Of a stretch of 17,631 nucleotides of DNA, positions 14,364-17,631 are shown in pieces. The notes under the pieces are model-generated. The model made no database searches and was not told the origin of the DNA. It saw nothing but the letters and a program-made list of their open reading frames with translations. The DNA comes from an uncultured Flavihumibacter sp. (GTDB lineage: Bacteria; Bacteroidota; Bacteroidia; Chitinophagales; Chitinophagaceae), in assembly GCA_946482545.1 (NCBI GenBank), contig CAMLRX010000110.1:1-17631 (forward strand). The letters run 5' to 3'. A program made the position numbers and the translations under genes. Position 1 is the stretch's first letter, and every line of letters begins with the position of its first letter.

Positions 14364-15428
14364 ATGGAGATAAAGAGCATTTTCGCTGATCGATTCAAAT
14401 CGGCCCGTTTAATGAATGGGTTTTCGCTACAGGAGTTGGCGGACGCTTTGGATAATAAATTGTCGCGTCAGGCATTACATCGCTACGAGAAAGGGGAGGT
14501 TGTGCCCGATGCAGAGAAAATAGGCTGGTTGAGCAAGGCTCTGAAGGTAAGCCCTGATTATTTCTTCAGAACCACCAAAGTAGAACTAAGCGAGATTGAA
14601 TATAGGAAGCTAAGCAAAATGCCACAGAAAGAAGCGGCCGTTATCAGTGAATTGACTAAAGAGTATCTGTCGAGATATTTGGAATTAGAGGAAATTTTGG
14701 GGCTGTCGAGTCTTTTTGTTAATCCTCTTGCTAAATTTAAACCTGCCACAGTTTATGAAGATGTTAACCAAGCCGCTGAAATGCTTAGAAAAGAATGGCA
14801 TCTTGGAGACGGTCCCATATTTAATATTGTAGAGTTGTTAGAGGATAAAAATATTAAAGTTGTTAAGTTGAATGTAGATGAGGACTTTGATGGACTACAG
14901 ACCTTCGTCAATGGTAATATTCCTGTAATTGCCTATAATGTAAGAAAAGCCAATAAGCCAGACAGGATCAGGTTTACTCTTTTACATGAGTTAGCACATC
15001 TGCTACTGAATTTTGGTAGTGTAACTGAAAAACAAAAAGAGACTCTATGCCATCAATTCGCCGGGGCAATGCTTCTGCCAGAAAAAACTATTAAAGCAGA
15101 GCTAGGGGAGCATAGAAATAAACTTTCCACTTTGGAGTTGGGCAATATTAAAAAGCAGTATGGGATATCTATGCAGGCTATCGTAATGAGGGCCAAGGTT
15201 TGTGATATCATAAATGATAATTATACCAGGCAGTTTTTCTTTATTATTAAGCAGTTAAATTGGAAGGTGGATGAACCCTTTGAATATCAAGGGGCAGAAG
15301 AGTCTAACAGATTTGAGCAATTACTATTTCGCGCTTTAATAGAGGATCAAATTTCTATGTCAAAGGCGGCATCATTAAACAATCAGTCCTTGGCTGACTT
15401 TAAAAAAGCGCATCAAATGGTATTTTAA
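14364..15428 (+). CDS. XRE-family regulator with ImmA/IrrE zinc protease domain
   Basis: The 354-residue product combines an N-terminal helix-turn-helix domain of the XRE (Cro/C1) type (residues 8-65, with FSLQELADAL and SRQALHRYEKG) with a C-terminal ImmA/IrrE (DUF955) metallopeptidase. The zinc site is LLHELAHLLLNF (H208, E209, H212), followed by KETLCHQFAGAMLLPE, where E226 is the probable third ligand. Such proteins often act as autoregulators in mobile elements or as antitoxins for a neighbouring toxin, and ImmA can cleave a partner repressor on DNA damage. A PIN-domain gene follows 33 bases later, so a toxin-antitoxin pair is likely. ATG 14364 is preferred over an upstream TTG because the latter would lie in the promoter. 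Confidence 0.85.
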   Translation: MEIKSIFADRFKSARLMNGFSLQELADALDNKLSRQALHRYEKGEVVPDAEKIGWLSKALKVSPDYFFRTTKVELSEIEYRKLSKMPQKEAAVISELTKEYLSRYLELEEILGLSSLFVNPLAKFKPATVYEDVNQAAEMLRKEWHLGDGPIFNIVELLEDKNIKVVKLNVDEDFDGLQTFVNGNIPVIAYNVRKANKPDRIRFTLLHELAHLLLNFGSVTEKQKETLCHQFAGAMLLPEKTIKAELGEHRNKLSTLELGNIKKQYGISMQAIVMRAKVCDIINDNYTRQFFFIIKQLNWKVDEPFEYQGAEESNRFEQLLFRALIEDQISMSKAASLNNQSLADFKKAHQMVF

Positions 15429-15461
15429 TGCATTTTTTTTACCTTATCCATCTCTAGGTCA

Positions 15462-15974
15462 ATGAAAATAAAGATTGCCGTAACTGATGCTTGTATTTTT
15501 ATAGATTTATGCGATCTCGGATTAGTGGCTTATTTTTTTGATCTTAATATTGAGGTGCATACTACATCATCGGTTTTTTTCGAATTGTATTTAGAACAGC
15601 AACAAATTCTCAAGGCATATCAGTCTGTTGGCAAACTCACTGTACATAATTTACAGGAGCAGGATTTTTTAGAAATTTATTCAGCTACATACCCTAAAGC
15701 ACTGTCTGAAACCGATAAATCGGTATTGCATATTGCTAACAAACTGAATGCCTGCGTACTCAGTAGTGATAAGGCTCTCAGAAACTGCGCAAAGAATAAG
15801 GATATTGAATATCATGGAATGATCTGGATTTTTGATAAGCTAGTTGATTCGGCAGCATTAACTCCAAAGCAAGCAGCAAGTAAATTAAAGGAGCTTGTGG
15901 CAAATAACTTCGTTTTTCAGAACAATCAACAATTGGTTGCCGAACTGCGTAAAAGATTGAACGCATGGACATAG
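15462..15974 (+). CDS. PIN-domain ribonuclease-like protein, probable toxin
   Basis: PIN domains are metal-dependent RNases, and many act as toxins. Of 170 residues, acidic residues fall where the family needs them: VTDACIFID (D9, with D15 and D18 close by), FFELYL (E41), LSETDKSVLHIA (E83 and D85) and LSSDKALRNCA (D103). This is a complete PIN fold with an additional C-terminal helical part from about residue 130. It is encoded 33 bases after the XRE-ImmA gene on the same strand, with overlapping function expected: the upstream protein would neutralise or regulate it. Protection of the conjugative element from loss, or use in defence, is inference. ATG 15462 is the only natural start. Confidence 0.8.
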   Translation: MKIKIAVTDACIFIDLCDLGLVAYFFDLNIEVHTTSSVFFELYLEQQQILKAYQSVGKLTVHNLQEQDFLEIYSATYPKALSETDKSVLHIANKLNACVLSSDKALRNCAKNKDIEYHGMIWIFDKLVDSAALTPKQAASKLKELVANNFVFQNNQQLVAELRKRLNAWT

Positions 15975-15995
15975 ATTGGAGGTGGTATTGTCTTC

Positions 15996-16034
15996 ATATT
16001 GGTTTGGCGACTTTTAAAGTTACCAAACCAATAT
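15996..16034. terminator. Long hairpin between convergent PIN gene and traJ
   Basis: Perfect 12-base arms ATATTGGTTTGG (15996-16007) and CCAAACCAATAT (16023-16034) enclose a 15-base loop that itself contains the palindrome ACTTTTAAAGT. It lies between the ends of two convergent genes, so a bidirectional terminator is the simplest reading. There is no obvious U-tract on either side, so a recombination or insertion scar remains possible. Confidence 0.55.
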
Positions 16035-16050
16035 TGTGTATATAAATTTG

Positions 16051-17238
16051 TCAGCTTTTCCCCGCCACCTTATCAGCAAAATACCCGCCGCTAGCGCCCG
16101 CAGTTCCCATCCCCTGACTCATTTTCAAATTCGCGTCACCCATCGCATCTGCGGCCATCCCAATAGGTGCTCCTACAATAGCCATAGAAGTTGCAACAGA
16201 TCCTGTTGCCATTGCCCCAAGGAGGCTTCCTGCTTTGGACGTGAGCGCCCAACCTCCACCTGCGTTTACAACCATGTTTGCAATGCTTGGAATGGTAAAA
16301 TAGGAAACAATCCCGATGATCATAAACACGATATATCCGATATCACTGGTCGTGAAAAAGGAATCCCCATGCTGCTGCATCTGTGCGGTATCGAGTTTAA
16401 TCATACCTTCCTGGATTTTTCCGAGCAGCGCACCTAGAATATTGGCAATAGGCAACCAAAGGTAAATATTGATATAGCGACCAAGATATACAGAAAGCGT
16501 ATGTTGGAATCCATCAAACACAGCGAGCCCAAACATAATTGGCCCCAAAATGGCAAGAATAAGCAATTGAAACGTTCGGATGGTATTAATACATAGCGCA
16601 GCGGCTTCATAAAGTATCTGGAGTAGAAAAGAAAGAAAATCTTTAAACATGCTTTTGATGTTATAGTAGGCTTTGGATACAGCAAATTCTACATCATAAC
16701 CTATACTTCCGAAAATGCCCTCATTACCAACCTTATCACTGTGAGTATATTGCATCCAGAGATTCCTGTCACCGGCACCATCTTTAATCCCGTACATTTT
16801 ATAAGCGCGGGTTTGCTTACGTTCATTTTCCCGCTGGGCCACCAGTCGCTCAATGGAGGCATTGGTATTGTCAAGTAATTGCGCAGTTCCGGTAGCGGTA
16901 GGGCTTAAAATACCGTTCATAATGGCTATCACCAATGGAAAATTCAGGATGCAAAAGCCCAATACAAAGGGTCGCAGTAGTGGAAAAAAGTCGATTGGTT
17001 CTGCCGCGGCGATGTGCCTCCATACGCGTACACCGATATAAAACAGTGCCGCAAACCCAGCCAGTGCTCGGCCTATACTTATCAAATCCCTACACATAGG
17101 CAGCATCTCGGTATAAAGACTGTCCAATATCTGGTGTAGTCCCCTGATGTTTTGCGGTATTCCCTGCGCAACCAATCTGTCTGGCAGCGCTAGAATAGCC
17201 AATAAAAAGAATATAGGGAGTGCTCGTTTGAATAACAT
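16051..17238 (-). CDS. traJ: Conjugative transposon protein TraJ
   Basis: TraJ is the polytopic inner-membrane component of the Bacteroidota conjugation machine, comparable in position and topology to VirB6/TrbL. The 395-residue protein has a signal-like start (LPIFFLLAILALPDRLVAQG), an amphipathic segment, and several long hydrophobic stretches, including FVLGFCILNFPLVIAIMNGI, LLILAILGPIMFGLAVFDGF and IGYIVFMIIGIVSYFTI. The end is rich in Gly, Ala and Met (GSLLGAMATGSVATSMAIVG), as usual for TraJ. It begins 26 bases after the traI stop. The normal next gene, traK, is displaced by more than 4.5 kb of cargo, and a hairpin lies just after the traJ stop. Confidence 0.9.
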   Translation of the reverse strand: MLFKRALPIFFLLAILALPDRLVAQGIPQNIRGLHQILDSLYTEMLPMCRDLISIGRALAGFAALFYIGVRVWRHIAAAEPIDFFPLLRPFVLGFCILNFPLVIAIMNGILSPTATGTAQLLDNTNASIERLVAQRENERKQTRAYKMYGIKDGAGDRNLWMQYTHSDKVGNEGIFGSIGYDVEFAVSKAYYNIKSMFKDFLSFLLQILYEAAALCINTIRTFQLLILAILGPIMFGLAVFDGFQHTLSVYLGRYINIYLWLPIANILGALLGKIQEGMIKLDTAQMQQHGDSFFTTSDIGYIVFMIIGIVSYFTIPSIANMVVNAGGGWALTSKAGSLLGAMATGSVATSMAIVGAPIGMAADAMGDANLKMSQGMGTAGASGGYFADKVAGKS

Positions 17239-17264
17239 AACAGCGGATTTATTGTGTCAAAATG

Positions 17265-17631
17265 CTATTTGATTCCATAGATCAGCTCCAGGGTTTGATT
17301 CTCTATCTTCTCCCGGTACTTTTCCAGCGCAATCATAGACTGTTGCTTGTTGAAGCTTCGCAGGAACAAGACCTTTTGTTCAACCTCATTGAACACGCGA
17401 TCAATACCAGCCAGTCGCTCATCGTCCGACATGCGAAGCTCTCCAGCGGTTATAATCATAAGTAATTCGTCCATATTTTTGATGCTGGCGTTGAATAACC
17501 TTTGGTACACATCTGACATATAATCCAGTTGGCCGGAACTGAATACATCCAGGCTGGAAAACTGCCGGAAGGCCGACTTGTATTCTTTCACGATTGCAGC
17601 CTGGTAACGAATGATATCCCCAACGCGTTGG
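17265..17631 (-). CDS. traI: Conjugative transposon protein TraI, C-terminal part
   Basis: The coding frame is open to the window edge, so the 5' part is outside. The visible C-terminal 122 residues include QRVGDIIRYQAAIVKEYKSA, followed by a helical, charged segment and the end LELIYGIK. This fits the tail of TraI (DUF4141-like) in Bacteroidota conjugative elements. The GTG at 17591 is an internal codon and not a start, because conserved residues continue upstream of it. In known members the N-terminus has a signal peptide and the protein is periplasmic, which cannot be seen here. Its place directly before traJ supports the call. Confidence 0.75.
   Translation of the reverse strand, partial: QRVGDIIRYQAAIVKEYKSAFRQFSSLDVFSSGQLDYMSDVYQRLFNASIKNMDELLMIITAGELRMSDDERLAGIDRVFNEVEQKVLFLRSFNKQQSMIALEKYREKIENQTLELIYGIK

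Larger units (their letters stand above)
11506..15974. other. Cargo island interrupting the transfer operon
   Basis: Six cargo genes lie between traK (ending the island on the left at 11326) and traJ (stop at 16051). In CTnDOT-type elements traJ and traK are adjacent, so these genes are an insertion into the transfer operon. The island looks more AT-rich than the flanking tra genes. No integrase, transposase or clear flanking repeats were seen. Confidence 0.7.
4598..17631. mobile_element. Part of a Bacteroidota conjugative element (integrative element or plasmid)
   Basis: The span includes the ordered transfer genes traI, traJ, traK, a traL-position gene, traM and traN on one strand, plus primase-polymerase, methylase, DUF3945 and cargo genes. 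traA-traH, relaxase and integrase genes would lie outside the window, so whether the element is integrated or a plasmid cannot be decided here. The left boundary is approximate, set by the change in composition near 4490; the imu cassette could also belong to the element. Confidence 0.75.

Noticed and set aside
1..17631. CRISPR array, tRNA or rRNA genes, and insertion-sequence transposases
   Set aside because: No regular repeat-spacer pattern, cloverleaf-like sequence, rRNA motif or transposase frame was seen in either strand.

Overview
The window looks like DNA from a Bacteroidota bacterium, possibly of the Chitinophagales or Sphingobacteriales kind. The evidence is a transfer operon of the Bacteroides conjugative-transposon type (TraI-J-K-L-M-N), promoter-like TAnnTTTG boxes in three intergenic gaps, and Bacteroidota-style ImuA and ImuB proteins. 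No RNA gene or CRISPR array was seen. Every protein-family call below rests on reading motifs by eye, without database searches.

Layout. Bases 52-4416 (minus strand, visibly GC-rich) hold a mutagenic-repair cassette, imuA-imuB-dnaE2. Its dnaE2 lacks the C-terminal third and stops at base 52. Bases 4598-11326 (minus strand, moderate GC) hold the downstream half of a conjugative element: traK, a TraL-position gene, traM and traN, then a basic hypothetical protein, a DUF3945 protein, a primase-polymerase and a D12-class adenine methylase. Bases 11506-15974 are an AT-rich cargo island that splits the transfer operon exactly between traK and traJ. Bases 16051-17631 (minus strand) return to the transfer operon with traJ and the 3' part of traI.

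The cargo island is the most interesting part. On the minus strand it carries a tight four-gene operon. In transcription order these are an LRAT-like NCEH-cysteine protein with a C-terminal membrane anchor, a three-segment membrane protein resembling the Pycsar effector PycTM (DUF5706), a class III nucleotide cyclase resembling the Pycsar cyclase PycC, and a ubiquitin E2-like protein fused to a SEC-C zinc motif. Diverging from it on the plus strand is a XRE-ImmA/IrrE metalloprotease gene followed by a PIN-domain gene, which resembles a toxin-antitoxin pair. The two units share a 259-bp intergenic region with a candidate promoter in each direction.

How they may work together (inference). The cyclase would make a cyclic nucleotide on phage infection, and the membrane protein would respond by disrupting the inner membrane. 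The E2-like protein may modify or prime the cyclase, as E2-type proteins do for the synthases of type II CBASS. The LRAT-like protein may add a second, lipid-directed or proteolytic activity. The XRE-ImmA protein may repress both units and release them on stress. The conjugative element would spread the package.
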